NCBI GenBank assembly: GCA_036620675.1
Contig: JAZHEE010000005.1
DNA: 64,000 nucleotides
Source of the DNA: Jejubacter sp036620675
GTDB taxonomy: Bacteria > Pseudomonadota > Gammaproteobacteria > Enterobacterales > Enterobacteriaceae
Direction: 5' to 3' (one strand)
Part shown: positions 9,201 to 16,647 of the stretch, in pieces
How the letters are laid out: each line of letters begins with the position of its first letter
Position numbering within the stretch: position 1 is the stretch's first letter
Notes under the pieces: model-generated
Told to the model about the DNA's origin: nothing
Database searches by the model: none
What the model saw: only the letters and a program-made list of their open reading frames with translations
Position numbers and translations under genes: made by a program

Positions 9201-10386
9201 TATCCAGGATGCGACCGGCAACCGGCTGACGCACAAAGTCCATGCATCCCGGGAAGAGTGGTATCGCGAAGGAGATTATAAGGATACGAACTATCTCTTT
9301 GACAAAGCGGGAAGTTTACGCCAGCGCCGCTATGCTGACGGCAGTTGCCAGGAGTTTATCTGGGACGAAAGCCAGCAACTGGTTGCCGTACGTCAGGGTG
9401 ACAACGTCACGCATTATGCTTACGATGGTCTGGGGCGGCGGGTGTGCAAGCAAACGGCCCAGGAAACCCGCTGGTTTTACTGGCAGGGGGATGCATTACA
9501 GGCGGAAGTCAGTGCTCCGGGCGGCCCACCGCTGCAACCGCTGGCGCTCTATGATGTCGCAGGTCGTCTGAAACGCCAGAAGGCCCAGGCAGCGCTCTTT
9601 AACAATCTACGGGAATATGTCTACTACCCGGGCAGTTTCTATCCGTTTGCGCTGCTAACCCAGCAGAAAGGCGAGCGCAACAGCTATCACTATCACTGTG
9701 ACCCGAACGGCATGCCGCTGCGGCTGACCGCAGACAATGGCGAAATCGTCTGGTCGCAGCGCTGCGGGGTCTGGGGCGAACCGGGAGAGGTTTACGCCAG
9801 TCAGATAGACAATCCGCTACGTTTTCAGGGTCAGTATTTCGATGCCGAAACCGGGCTGCACTATAATCGCTACCGCTATTACTGCCCGCAGATGGGTAAT
9901 TATATTAGCCAGGATCCCATCGGACTGTTGGGTGGAATAAACACCTATCAGTATGGCGTTAATGCATTAAGTTATATTGACCCCTTTGGTTTAGACGGCG
10001 TTCCTTCCGCGAAAACGCATGCGAAGGAATATGCAAGAAAACTAATGACAGAGCTAAGGCAGAAAAAGAGAAGCGAAAAAAGTATTCCTGTTGTGGTAAC
10101 GGCTGTGGTTGACCGGCGTACCGGGAGAATTTTCTTTGGTGAATCCGGTGTCCGGCCTGATATTTCCAACCCTGTATTACTGGATGCCATGCCCAAAGAT
10201 TCGCTAATACCAAATGGACGGCCCGTAAATCATTGCGGAGAGCCTGATGCGCTTAACAAAGCATTATCGGAACGTGGCGCAAGGATGCAGGATATGGATG
10301 TTCACTCTGTTGAAACCAGAACGGGGAAAACGAAAAAACCGTGTAAAAACTGTGCAGTAACAACGGCCGGAACATTTCATAGATAA
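6292..10386 (+). CDS. rhs: PAAR-Rhs type VI effector with a C-terminal deaminase-like toxin
   Basis: This 1364-residue polymorphic toxin has a PAAR-like N-terminus (about 1-120) that caps the VgrG spike, and a DUF6531-like junction near 205-290 (EPVDIRDGSVALEQRDFYLP). Many YD repeats (RYEYDADNQL type) build the Rhs cocoon from about 330 to 1170. The conserved core end includes GLHYNRYRYYCPQMGNYISQ and the cleavage-site motif DPFGL at 1230-1234. The 130-residue tip carries HCGEPDAL (H1314, C1315, E1317) and PCKNC (C1351, C1354), the zinc and proton-shuttle arrangement of the cytidine-deaminase-like toxin superfamily, closest to YwqJ-type deaminases. The canonical Cys-Ala-Glu reads Cys-Gly-Glu. 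DNA becomes clearly AT-richer around the core end, as expected for exchanged toxin cassettes. The target (nucleic acid or nucleotide) cannot be told from sequence. Confidence 0.92.
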   Translation: MHSSSHFDPQLGIDIHTYPVGPLPTPHIALVFDVFDYLPVLGTTVNVNGIKRASAGTGGLAVHIPVAGLWVPNMRMPGGPQLDDELFMGSKTVLVDSEPFARITMPVLSCNFVGMIPPLRPKRLSKPKPLSLTMPLTTNLALPNQVIVGGPSTVNEMALVMRLGLAALGKGLKKFKKTPRYRKFMEQFQAFRRKLFKNMDPGFLKCKVLRAEPVDIRDGSVALEQRDFYLPGRLPLDWVRRYSSANIDEAGYCGYGWSTPADIRLERGEGGSLLLTRQEGMTLFAETPTQPGRQHATAGLPDGGRLWWGEDESRRRWIYEDNDGRLYHFDDAESMPLAALADRNGNLWQFVRRQGQLVRLVECVTTGKTGREIHVTTEQQRIVAMRLYDTASDAYSPLTRYEYDADNQLVAEIDALGAVRRFDYQQRRMIRHEDRNGQAFHYAWDKEWRVIHAWGDGGVFDYRFVYHDLLNEVEVTDSLGHTSHIRFDASGLPVSEIDPLGGNTVFTYDEFGRPLSVTQPDGRRHQWRYNELGLIEEEILPDGHRLSLSYNDLALEETLIDENGATWEMAYDPRGNLLLTRDPTGAARRYRYNEEGQMVERLSADGERTTLEYDRYGFPVCIVSSQGPRCQLCHDLRGNLRLKRDGAGQKTRYEYDAKDRLTQMLSPGGERVTIEYDREDQPLCYQDEVGNQTRLRYNGTGMVTECLTADGGRVAYHYDSEDQLTAVVNALGQSWQLRRDALGRVTEEVDYWGQTTRYQWDSTQHLLRRTDPLGHSLDYGYDRAGRLKEKRSGDRLLTQYRYDPSGQMTGCDNGWRQLAWRYDAAGRIVTEEQDGFIIRHHYNGNGQPVLRESDAGHRVAFGWNDAGQLSSITLNDDSPVTLTYDHAGRVTKEQLSAEVARQIEYDSDGRLTAWQTLRGELPLFSTGYRYDRQGNMTRRSDSQWGDEGYHYDAVGRLLTHIDPQAHIHRFIQDATGNRLTHKVHASREEWYREGDYKDTNYLFDKAGSLRQRRYADGSCQEFIWDESQQLVAVRQGDNVTHYAYDGLGRRVCKQTAQETRWFYWQGDALQAEVSAPGGPPLQPLALYDVAGRLKRQKAQAALFNNLREYVYYPGSFYPFALLTQQKGERNSYHYHCDPNGMPLRLTADNGEIVWSQRCGVWGEPGEVYASQIDNPLRFQGQYFDAETGLHYNRYRYYCPQMGNYISQDPIGLLGGINTYQYGVNALSYIDPFGLDGVPSAKTHAKEYARKLMTELRQKKRSEKSIPVVVTAVVDRRTGRIFFGESGVRPDISNPVLLDAMPKDSLIPNGRPVNHCGEPDALNKALSERGARMQDMDVHSVETRTGKTKKPCKNCAVTTAGTFHR

Positions 10387-10400
10387 TGAGGGTGATATAC

Positions 10401-10868
10401 ATGACAAATCGTCTCACTGATAGAATGAAAGAAGTCTTAAAACAATCAGGATATTCAGGCTCATCAATATATAATGATGATTTTAGCCATTCAGAGATTC
10501 TGGCTCTTTATAAGAAAAAGGGGTATCTATTGGATGATGAACTTGAGTCCTTTTTGAAGGTTTTTGCTGATAAACGACTAACTTATTCCACTAATAATGA
10601 AGAGTGGTTTTTAGATTTCTCTATAAGAAGCGTTTTAAAAAGTTACCCTAAAACCAGAATTGATATTTATGGTGAAGACCTCGCCTTGAATAATTTAATC
10701 CCATTTGCCTATGCCTATTCAGGCGAGATAGGGTTAGTCAGGGATCAGTTCAATTGGGTATACGGCATTGATGACGATATAGTTACACTGCATGGAAAGG
10801 ATCTATGGACCGCTGTTAATAATATATTGAATGGAGCACAACCGAAGAGAATTGCCGGTGGCAGTTGA
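10401..10868 (+). CDS. SUKH-3-like immunity protein for the Rhs deaminase toxin
   Basis: The acidic protein of 155 residues is encoded directly after the toxin tip. The pattern RLTDRMKEVLKQSGYSG at the N-terminus, a central FLKVFA, a FAYAYSGEIGLV strand region, and a final YGIDDDIVTLHGKDLWTAVN resembles the SUKH-3 immunity family, a known partner of YwqJ-type deaminase toxins. It should bind and block the cognate toxin in the producing cell. An upstream ATG at 10386 overlaps the rhs stop (TAATG), but GAGGGTG at 10389-10395 is placed for the ATG at 10401, so I use the latter. The DNA is AT-rich like the toxin tip, so the pair probably moved as one cassette. Confidence 0.82.
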   Translation: MTNRLTDRMKEVLKQSGYSGSSIYNDDFSHSEILALYKKKGYLLDDELESFLKVFADKRLTYSTNNEEWFLDFSIRSVLKSYPKTRIDIYGEDLALNNLIPFAYAYSGEIGLVRDQFNWVYGIDDDIVTLHGKDLWTAVNNILNGAQPKRIAGGS

Positions 10869-10990
10869 AGACTGGCGGCACTTGCCGGGTTAGTATTTGC
10901 TACCCACTGTATTTGACATCCCAACATCCGACTCTACCCTTAATCTGGTCTGACCTTAACAAGACGCAGACCCGATAACAGGGGGGTAAG

Positions 10991-11404
10991 ATGCCACAGT
11001 GGTTAAGTCTGTTGTTCATTATCCTGGCTTTTGGTTTCGTTCTGCTGTTTTCCCTGATCTACCTGCTGCGCCCGATTTTTATGCCCTATCACCGCCAGGG
11101 GGTAGGCATAGAGTGGGAACAGCTCGACGAACGGGTCAGAAACCTGATCCTGGCGCTGATGCGGGCAGTGGGTTTTGCCTGGCTGGCGTGGTTACTCAGT
11201 TGCCTGACGCTACTGGCACTCCTGTGGCGCGAAGCGAACGGCCCGGCATGGTGGACATTCGCCGCTCTGTTTGCTTTCGGTCTGTTAACCCAGGCGCTGG
11301 TTGCCGCATCCTTCCGGGCCAGAACCGGCGCCAGAACCCCTGTAGGTCTGATTCTGATGATGGCCGTGCTGGGCGCGGTCGGTCTCGCACTTTTCGGAGG
11401 ATGA
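10991..11404 (+). CDS. Small inner-membrane protein of unknown function
   Basis: This 137-residue hydrophobic protein has about four predicted membrane helices (roughly 5-30, 58-80, 86-108 and 117-135) and a short polar stretch at 32-52. I do not recognise the family. Its stop lies 1 bp before the ATG of the downstream thioesterase gene, whose ribosome-binding site is inside this gene, so the two are probably translationally coupled. Confidence 0.7.
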   Translation: MPQWLSLLFIILAFGFVLLFSLIYLLRPIFMPYHRQGVGIEWEQLDERVRNLILALMRAVGFAWLAWLLSCLTLLALLWREANGPAWWTFAALFAFGLLTQALVAASFRARTGARTPVGLILMMAVLGAVGLALFGG

Positions 11405-11405
11405 T

Positions 11406-11903
11406 ATGAATCCTGATGCACTGTTCTGGAAGGTGGTTAATGGGGAGCTGCCTCTGTCAAAGGCCGCAGCTACGCTGGGCTGGCGCTTCAAACGCTATGA
11501 TGAAGCACAGGGAATCATCCATGTGGAGTATCAGGCTGGCCCGGGGTTGACCAATCCGCTGGGCAATATTCAGGGCGGGATTCTGAGCGCGATGCTGGAC
11601 GACTGTATGGGACCTGCGATTTACCTGGACCTACCGCCCGGCAAGATTGCGCTGACCATTGAATCAAAGACCAGTTTTATCCATCCGGCGGCCCCGGGAG
11701 TGATCCGCGGCGAAGGCTGGATTGAACAGCGTAAGGGCGGCATCTGCTTCACTGCGGGACGCCTGCTGAATGACAGTGGCCGTATTCTGGCCACCGCCAG
11801 CGCCACATTCCGCATTGGCAGCCTGCGCTGGCATGGGCTCACGATTCCAGGGCCGATGGCGAATGGAATCATGAAATGGAAGCTGCGCCGCGCGGCTGAT
11901 TGA
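11406..11903 (+). CDS. PaaI-type hotdog-fold thioesterase
   Basis: The 165-residue protein has the hotdog pattern of the PaaI/DUF4442-type acyl-CoA thioesterases: NPLGNIQGGILSAMLDDCMG with the central helix and active-site Gly-Gly, then KTSFIHPAAPGVIRGEGWIE and a final ATASATFRIGS strand. It would hydrolyse an acyl- or aryl-CoA thioester in the cytoplasm; the substrate is unknown. It is coupled to the small membrane protein upstream (1-bp gap, GGAGGA at 11397-11402 as ribosome-binding site). Family call is firm and specificity is not. Confidence 0.85.
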   Translation: MNPDALFWKVVNGELPLSKAAATLGWRFKRYDEAQGIIHVEYQAGPGLTNPLGNIQGGILSAMLDDCMGPAIYLDLPPGKIALTIESKTSFIHPAAPGVIRGEGWIEQRKGGICFTAGRLLNDSGRILATASATFRIGSLRWHGLTIPGPMANGIMKWKLRRAAD

Positions 11904-11998
11904 TAAAAGTGTTGTGCCTCTCAGATTCCGCTCCAGCCATTGCCATCCAGCCGCTTTCAGGTTATTACCTGTGACCCCGGCGTAACAGTGAGGTGGAT

Positions 11999-12925
11999 GT
12001 GGAGCTACGTCAGTTAAGCTATTTTGTCAGCGTAATAGAGGCAGGCAGTTTTTCCGGCGCCGCACGGCGGCTGGAGGTAGGGGTATCGGCCCTCAGCCAG
12101 CAGGTAAGTCGGCTGGAAAACGAACTGGCGGTGCGTTTGCTACAGCGTACCTCGCAGGGGATACAGCCCACCGCGGCGGGGATGGCCTTTTTCGCCCAGG
12201 CGCAGTTGACGCTGCGCCATGCCGACGAAGCCGTAAGGGCGGCCAGCCAGGCCCGGCTGGCGGGGCATGTCAGCGTTGGTATGGCGCCAAGCACCGCATC
12301 AGTGCTCGGCGTTCCCTTCATTGAGGCCATGGCCGAGCGCTACGCCAGTGTGAGACTGCATGTGGTGGAAAGCCTTTCCGGTAATCTGGCCCAGATGCTG
12401 GCAGCGCGCAGGCTCGATCTGGCGGTGCTGTTTCAGCAGGGGCAGCCCGATGCCTGGAGCGCCATGCCTATTCTGGAAGAACAGCTGTTCATCATTGGCC
12501 AGGCATCGCTGCTGGCGGGCCATCGCGGCGATGAAATCGACGTGACGAGTCTTGCTGAACTGCCGCTGATCCTGCCCAGCCCGGGCCACGGTTTGCGCAC
12601 CCTGGTGGAGCAACTGTTTGCCAGCCGTTATCTTACCCTGACACCGCGGCTTGAGATTGACGGCCTGGCGCTATTGATGGCCGCGGTGCGCCAGGGAGCA
12701 GGCGTTACCATTCAGCCTGGTGCCGCGGTATCGCCGCTGAGCGAGTCCGGTTTACGGGTGCTTAAACTACGGTCGCCGGCGCCGGGACGAATCAATCTGC
12801 TGGTCAGCCTTTGCGACGACGAGCTGGCGCCAGCGGCGCTGGCGGCCCGGGTGGTGCTCACCGGCGTGATGAGCGACCTGGTCAGCCGTGGCCGCTGGCC
12901 GGGCGCCAGCCTTTACAATTTGTAA
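11999..12925 (+). CDS. tcuR: LysR-type regulator TcuR
   Basis: This LysR-type regulator has an N-terminal winged helix (residues about 1-60, VELRQLSYFVSVIEAGSFSG and SALSQQVSRLENELAVRLLQ) and a periplasmic-binding-like effector domain. It resembles Salmonella TcuR, the activator of tricarballylate genes: the stretches SVGMAPSTASVLGVPFIEAM and LHVVESLSGNLAQML are shared as I recall. Its position just upstream of tcuA and tcuB on the same strand supports this. Both candidate starts are GTG (11993 and 11999); GAGG at 11990-11993 suits the second, which gives 308 residues. Confidence 0.85.
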   Translation: MELRQLSYFVSVIEAGSFSGAARRLEVGVSALSQQVSRLENELAVRLLQRTSQGIQPTAAGMAFFAQAQLTLRHADEAVRAASQARLAGHVSVGMAPSTASVLGVPFIEAMAERYASVRLHVVESLSGNLAQMLAARRLDLAVLFQQGQPDAWSAMPILEEQLFIIGQASLLAGHRGDEIDVTSLAELPLILPSPGHGLRTLVEQLFASRYLTLTPRLEIDGLALLMAAVRQGAGVTIQPGAAVSPLSESGLRVLKLRSPAPGRINLLVSLCDDELAPAALAARVVLTGVMSDLVSRGRWPGASLYNL

Positions 12926-13006
12926 AACCCCCTTCAGGCGGCGGTCGTATCGCCGCTACATCCTGCCGGATAGCATGACGACATTCATGTGATTCCGGAG
13001 TTCGAT

Positions 13007-14399
13007 ATGTTTGATGTGCTTGTGATTGGCGGCGGCAACGCAGCGCTGTGCGCGGCCCTGACCGCCAGAGAGGCGGGGGCGTCGGTGCTGCTGCTGGAAG
13101 CCGCCCCCAAAACCTGGCGCGGCGGTAATTCGCAACATACCCGCAATCTGCGCTGTATGCATGACGCCCCCCAGGATGTGCTGGTAGAAAGTTATCCGGA
13201 ACAGGAGTTCTGGGAAGATCTACTGCGGGTCACCGGTGGCAAAACCAATGAGACCCTGGCGCGTCTGACCATCCGCACGTCGTCCCACTGCCGCGACTGG
13301 ATGCGGCGCCACGGCGTCCATTTCCAGCCGCCGCTCTCCGGCGCGCACCAACGCCTTTTTTATGGGCGGCGGCAAGGCGCTGATCAACGCTTATTACCGC
13401 AGCGCGGAACGGTTGGGCGTGACGATTCGCTATGAAACGCCGGTGGACTTACTGGAACTGGAGGCAGGGCGCTTTATCGCCGCCTGGTCAGGTAATGAGC
13501 GGATTGCCGCCCGATCCTGCGTGCTGGCCTGCGGCGGTTTCGAATCTAATCGGCCATGGCTGCGGGAAGCCTGGGGGCAGAACGATCGGGGCGAATGGCC
13601 TGCGGACAACTTTCTGATTCGCGGCACCCGCTTTAATCAGGGAACGCTGCTGAAATTTATGATGGAAGCCGGGGCCGATATTATCGGCGATCCCTCCCAG
13701 TCACACTGTGTGGCTATCGATGCACGGGCGCCGCTCTATGACGGCGGCATCTGCACCCGGGTGGACTGCGTATCGCTTGGCGTAGTGGTAAACCGCGACG
13801 GTCAGCGTTTCTACGATGAAGGGGAGGACTTCTGGCCCAAACGCTACGCCATCTGGGGCCGTCTGGTGGCACAGCAGCCGGGGCAAATCGCCTGGTCGAT
13901 TATTGATTCCCGGGCCCCCGGCCACTTTATGCCGCCGGTGTTTCCCGGCGCCTGCGCGCAAAGCCTGCCTGCTCTGGCCGAACAGCTGGGCCTCGATCCC
14001 GCCGCCCTGAGCGCCACCATTGCCGACTACAACCGCGCCTGTCAGCCCGGCCATTTTGACCATACCGTACTTGATGACTGCCGAACCCTGGGGCTGACAC
14101 CAGCCAAAAGCCACTGGGCGAGGCCCATCAATCAGCCCCCGTTTTACGGCTATGCGCTGCGACCAGGTATTACCTTTACCTACCTTGGGCTGCGCGTTAA
14201 TGAACAGGCCGCGGTGCATTTCGCAGGCGTTCCCAGCAGCAATCTGTTCGCCGCCGGGGAGATAATGGCCGGTAACGTACTGGGCCAGGGCTATACCGCC
14301 GGGGTCGGCATGTCTATCGGTACCACCTTTGGCCGTATTGCCGGAGAGCAAGCGGCTCGGGCCGCTCACCATACGGAGGTTCATCATGCAACAGCTTAA
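13007..14399 (+). pseudogene. tcuA: tcuA, FAD-dependent tricarballylate dehydrogenase, frameshifted
   Basis: TcuA oxidises tricarballylate to cis-aconitate using FAD. The first part (13007 to about 13340) encodes the Rossmann FAD motif VLVIGGGNAALCAALTAREA and continues to HFQPPLSG. From there the frame runs into unrelated residues and stops near 13435. The rest continues in another frame from ARTNAFFMGGGKALINAYYR to the end. Against the family sequence as I remember it, a short segment just after PPLSG is missing, compatible with a 14-bp deletion between two GGCGCG copies at about 13340-13345. The protein is therefore probably inactive unless this is a sequencing error. ATG 13007 has GGAG 6 nt upstream. 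The 3' end overlaps tcuB by 14 bp. Confidence 0.85.
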
Positions 14400-15507
14400 T
14401 GCCCTGATTAACGAAGCCCGCCAGTTGACCCGCCCGCATGAAGAAGAGGCCAAACGGGTGATGCAGGTCTGTAACGCCTGCCGCTACTGCGAAGGCTTCT
14501 GCGCGGTATTTCCGGCGATGACCCGGCGTTTGAGCTTTAACGACGCCGATATCCATTATCTGGCTAATCTGTGCCACAACTGCGGCGCCTGCCTGCATGC
14601 CTGCCAGTATGCTCCGCCCCATGAATTCGCCATTACGGTACCGCAGGCGCTGGCGAAGGTGCGTCTGGAAACCTGGCAGCGCTACGCCTGGCCCGCCCGC
14701 TTTGGCGCGCTGTATCGCCATGCGGGCGTTGTCAGCGTGCTGGCGCTGACCCTGGGTCTGAGCCTGTTCCTGCTGCTGGCAGTGGCACTGCGCGGCGGCC
14801 TGTGGCATCCGCCGCTGGCGGGGGATTTTTACCAGATATTCCCCCATAACCTGTTGGCGATACTGTTTGGCGGCGTATTTGGTTTTAGCCTGCTGGTACT
14901 GATGGTCGGCGTAACCCGATTCTGGCGCGGCATTTCCGGTGGCGCACCCACGCCACCGGCAGCGCTGGAAGCGGCCCGCCATGCGCTGACGCTCACTTAC
15001 CTGGACGGCGGTCACGGCGAAGGGTGCAACGACGAGGATGACCGCTACACGCTGCGCCGCCGTCGCTTTCACCATTTTACCTTCTACGGCTTTATGCTGT
15101 GCTTCGCCGCGACTGTGGTGGCCACCGGCTATCACTTTCTGCTGGGGCAGCCTGCACCTTATCCGCTGCTCAGTCTGCCGGTCATTCTGGGCACTCTGGG
15201 TGGAGTCGGCCTGATTATCGGCCCGGCGGGACTGCTGTGGCTTAATCTGCGGCGGGCGCCTCTGCACGGCGATGCGCAGCAGAAACCGCTGGATCGCGCC
15301 TTCTGTCTGCTGCTGTTGTTAACCAGCATTACCGGGCTGGCGCTGCTGGCGGGCAGAGAAGGGCCGCTGATGGGGGCGCTGCTGGCGGTGCATCTCGGAG
15401 TGGTGATGGCGCTGTTTGCGACGCTGCCTTACGGCAAATTCGCCCACGGGATCTATCGCTGTGCCGCGCTGCTTAAGGATGCTATCGAGAAGCGGCGCGG
15501 CAAGTGA
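14386..15507 (+). CDS. tcuB: Tricarballylate utilisation protein TcuB (membrane Fe-S electron carrier)
   Basis: TcuB reoxidises the reduced flavin of TcuA and passes electrons to the membrane. This 373-residue version has two ferredoxin-like clusters near the N-terminus: C29/C32/C35/C39 and C63/C66/C69/C73 (VCNACRYCEGFCAVFP and LCHNCGACLHACQYAPP). They are followed by about six membrane helices with conserved histidines (HHFTFYGFML) that may hold haem. Start ATG 14386 has GGAGG at 14375-14379. The gene overlaps tcuA and is intact, although its partner is broken. The transporter gene tcuC that normally follows is absent, and a convergent iolI gene comes 13 bp later. Confidence 0.9.
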   Translation: MQQLNALINEARQLTRPHEEEAKRVMQVCNACRYCEGFCAVFPAMTRRLSFNDADIHYLANLCHNCGACLHACQYAPPHEFAITVPQALAKVRLETWQRYAWPARFGALYRHAGVVSVLALTLGLSLFLLLAVALRGGLWHPPLAGDFYQIFPHNLLAILFGGVFGFSLLVLMVGVTRFWRGISGGAPTPPAALEAARHALTLTYLDGGHGEGCNDEDDRYTLRRRRFHHFTFYGFMLCFAATVVATGYHFLLGQPAPYPLLSLPVILGTLGGVGLIIGPAGLLWLNLRRAPLHGDAQQKPLDRAFCLLLLLTSITGLALLAGREGPLMGALLAVHLGVVMALFATLPYGKFAHGIYRCAALLKDAIEKRRGK

Positions 15508-15520
15508 CAATGTCACATAG

Positions 15521-16342
15521 TCAGACACAGGCCTGTTGAATCAGCGCCATACTGTGGTGAATCTGGCGCTCAATCTCCTGACCGGACCAGCCTTTCAGTA
15601 TCGAAGAGAAGGGCTCAAAGGCGTAGGCGCCGCGATATCCCAGTTCCTCAAGGCGCCGCACCTGGGCGGCGCTGTTCAGCCTGTCGGCATCGCTCAGCAT
15701 AATGCGCTGTTCGTCGGTCAGTTGCGTCATCGGTCGTGAGTCATCAACCCCGGACAGATGCACCAGTCCCACCCGATTGATATCGAGCGTTGCCAGTTCG
15801 CGCCCGGCATCGGGCCACAGCGCGTGGTGGAAGGTATCTACCAGCAGTCGGAACGGGGCGTCAGCCTCATCAATCAGTGCCGCCGCCTCGCGCGCCGAGC
15901 GTAGCGAACTTTGGGGAAAACCCAGCGGCTCTACCAGTCCTTCCACATCGTAGTGCGCAAACAAGGGGACAAGCTGGCGCAGGGCGTCGATGGTCTGGCG
16001 CGCCTCTACTGGCGTTCCGTCATTCAGCGGACACAGCACCAGTGCCCGGGCGCCGATCTGTTGCGCCGTCTCCAGTAGCGTTCTGGCTCTGGCCATCAGC
16101 ATTTCATCGGGACAGTTAAATGGATAGAGCGCGTTAATCGAGAGAATCTCAATACCATGGCTGTGGGCCAGTTCTCGCACTTCGTGAGGCGAAAGATTGT
16201 CCGTTACGCTACCGCCGGCCATATCGTTACGCAGCTCGACTTTATTCAGCCCAAGCTGACTGACCATTTGAAAAAAGGGTTCAATCCCCATTCCGGGGGC
16301 AATCTTACGGTTAACGCAGAAGCGTTGCATATCGATGCTCAT
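15521..16342 (-). CDS. iolI: IolI-type inosose isomerase (TIM-barrel sugar isomerase)
   Basis: The 273-residue protein of the AP-endonuclease/xylose-isomerase-like TIM-barrel family matches IolI, which interconverts 2-keto-myo-inositol and 1-keto-D-chiro-inositol. Visible features are the start MQRFCVNRKIAPGMGIEPFF, the strand LNKVELRNDM with a metal-ligand Glu region, LVEPLGFPQSSLRS, LLVDTFHHALW and the terminal YAFEPFS. A GGAGA ribosome-binding site lies 7 nt before the ATG. It is divergent from iolA across a 305-bp control region containing several putative IolR half-sites, so it probably belongs to the inositol regulon. Confidence 0.88.
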   Translation of the reverse strand: MSIDMQRFCVNRKIAPGMGIEPFFQMVSQLGLNKVELRNDMAGGSVTDNLSPHEVRELAHSHGIEILSINALYPFNCPDEMLMARARTLLETAQQIGARALVLCPLNDGTPVEARQTIDALRQLVPLFAHYDVEGLVEPLGFPQSSLRSAREAAALIDEADAPFRLLVDTFHHALWPDAGRELATLDINRVGLVHLSGVDDSRPMTQLTDEQRIMLSDADRLNSAAQVRRLEELGYRGAYAFEPFSSILKGWSGQEIERQIHHSMALIQQACV

Positions 16343-16647
16343 AGGGCTTCTCCTGAATCAGAGTCAGAGGTTTTGCACTGATCAAAACATTTATTTCATT
16401 TATTGCAATGGGGGAAATTTTGTTTTTAGAGCATTCTCTCAGTTTTGATTCGACATCACCGCGATGCAGCGCCAGGGACTATGCTATGGAGCAGGGCAAT
16501 ATGACTGTGCGGGCGCAACTCCTGTCACAAAACCTGATATTTCATTTTCAGTATTATTGAAATATTAATTTCATTTGGCTATGGTTTGAGTCATCCCGTT
16601 CGCACGGGACCACAGGTGCCCACACTGACTATCTGGAGTCCGAAAGC
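16343..16647. promoter_or_regulatory. Divergent iolI-iolA control region
   Basis: This 305-bp AT-rich stretch has three copies of the half-site TTTCATT (16394-16400, 16540-16546, 16569-16575). The last is part of the perfect palindrome TGAAATATTAATTTCA at 16558-16573. The same half-site recurs at the other iol promoters, so IolR binding is a reasonable inference. No gene is seen here. Confidence 0.55.

Noticed and set aside
14314..15267. 317-codon open frame antisense to tcuB
   Set aside because: Gln/Arg-rich translation without hydrophobic core, fully explained by the codon bias of tcuB.
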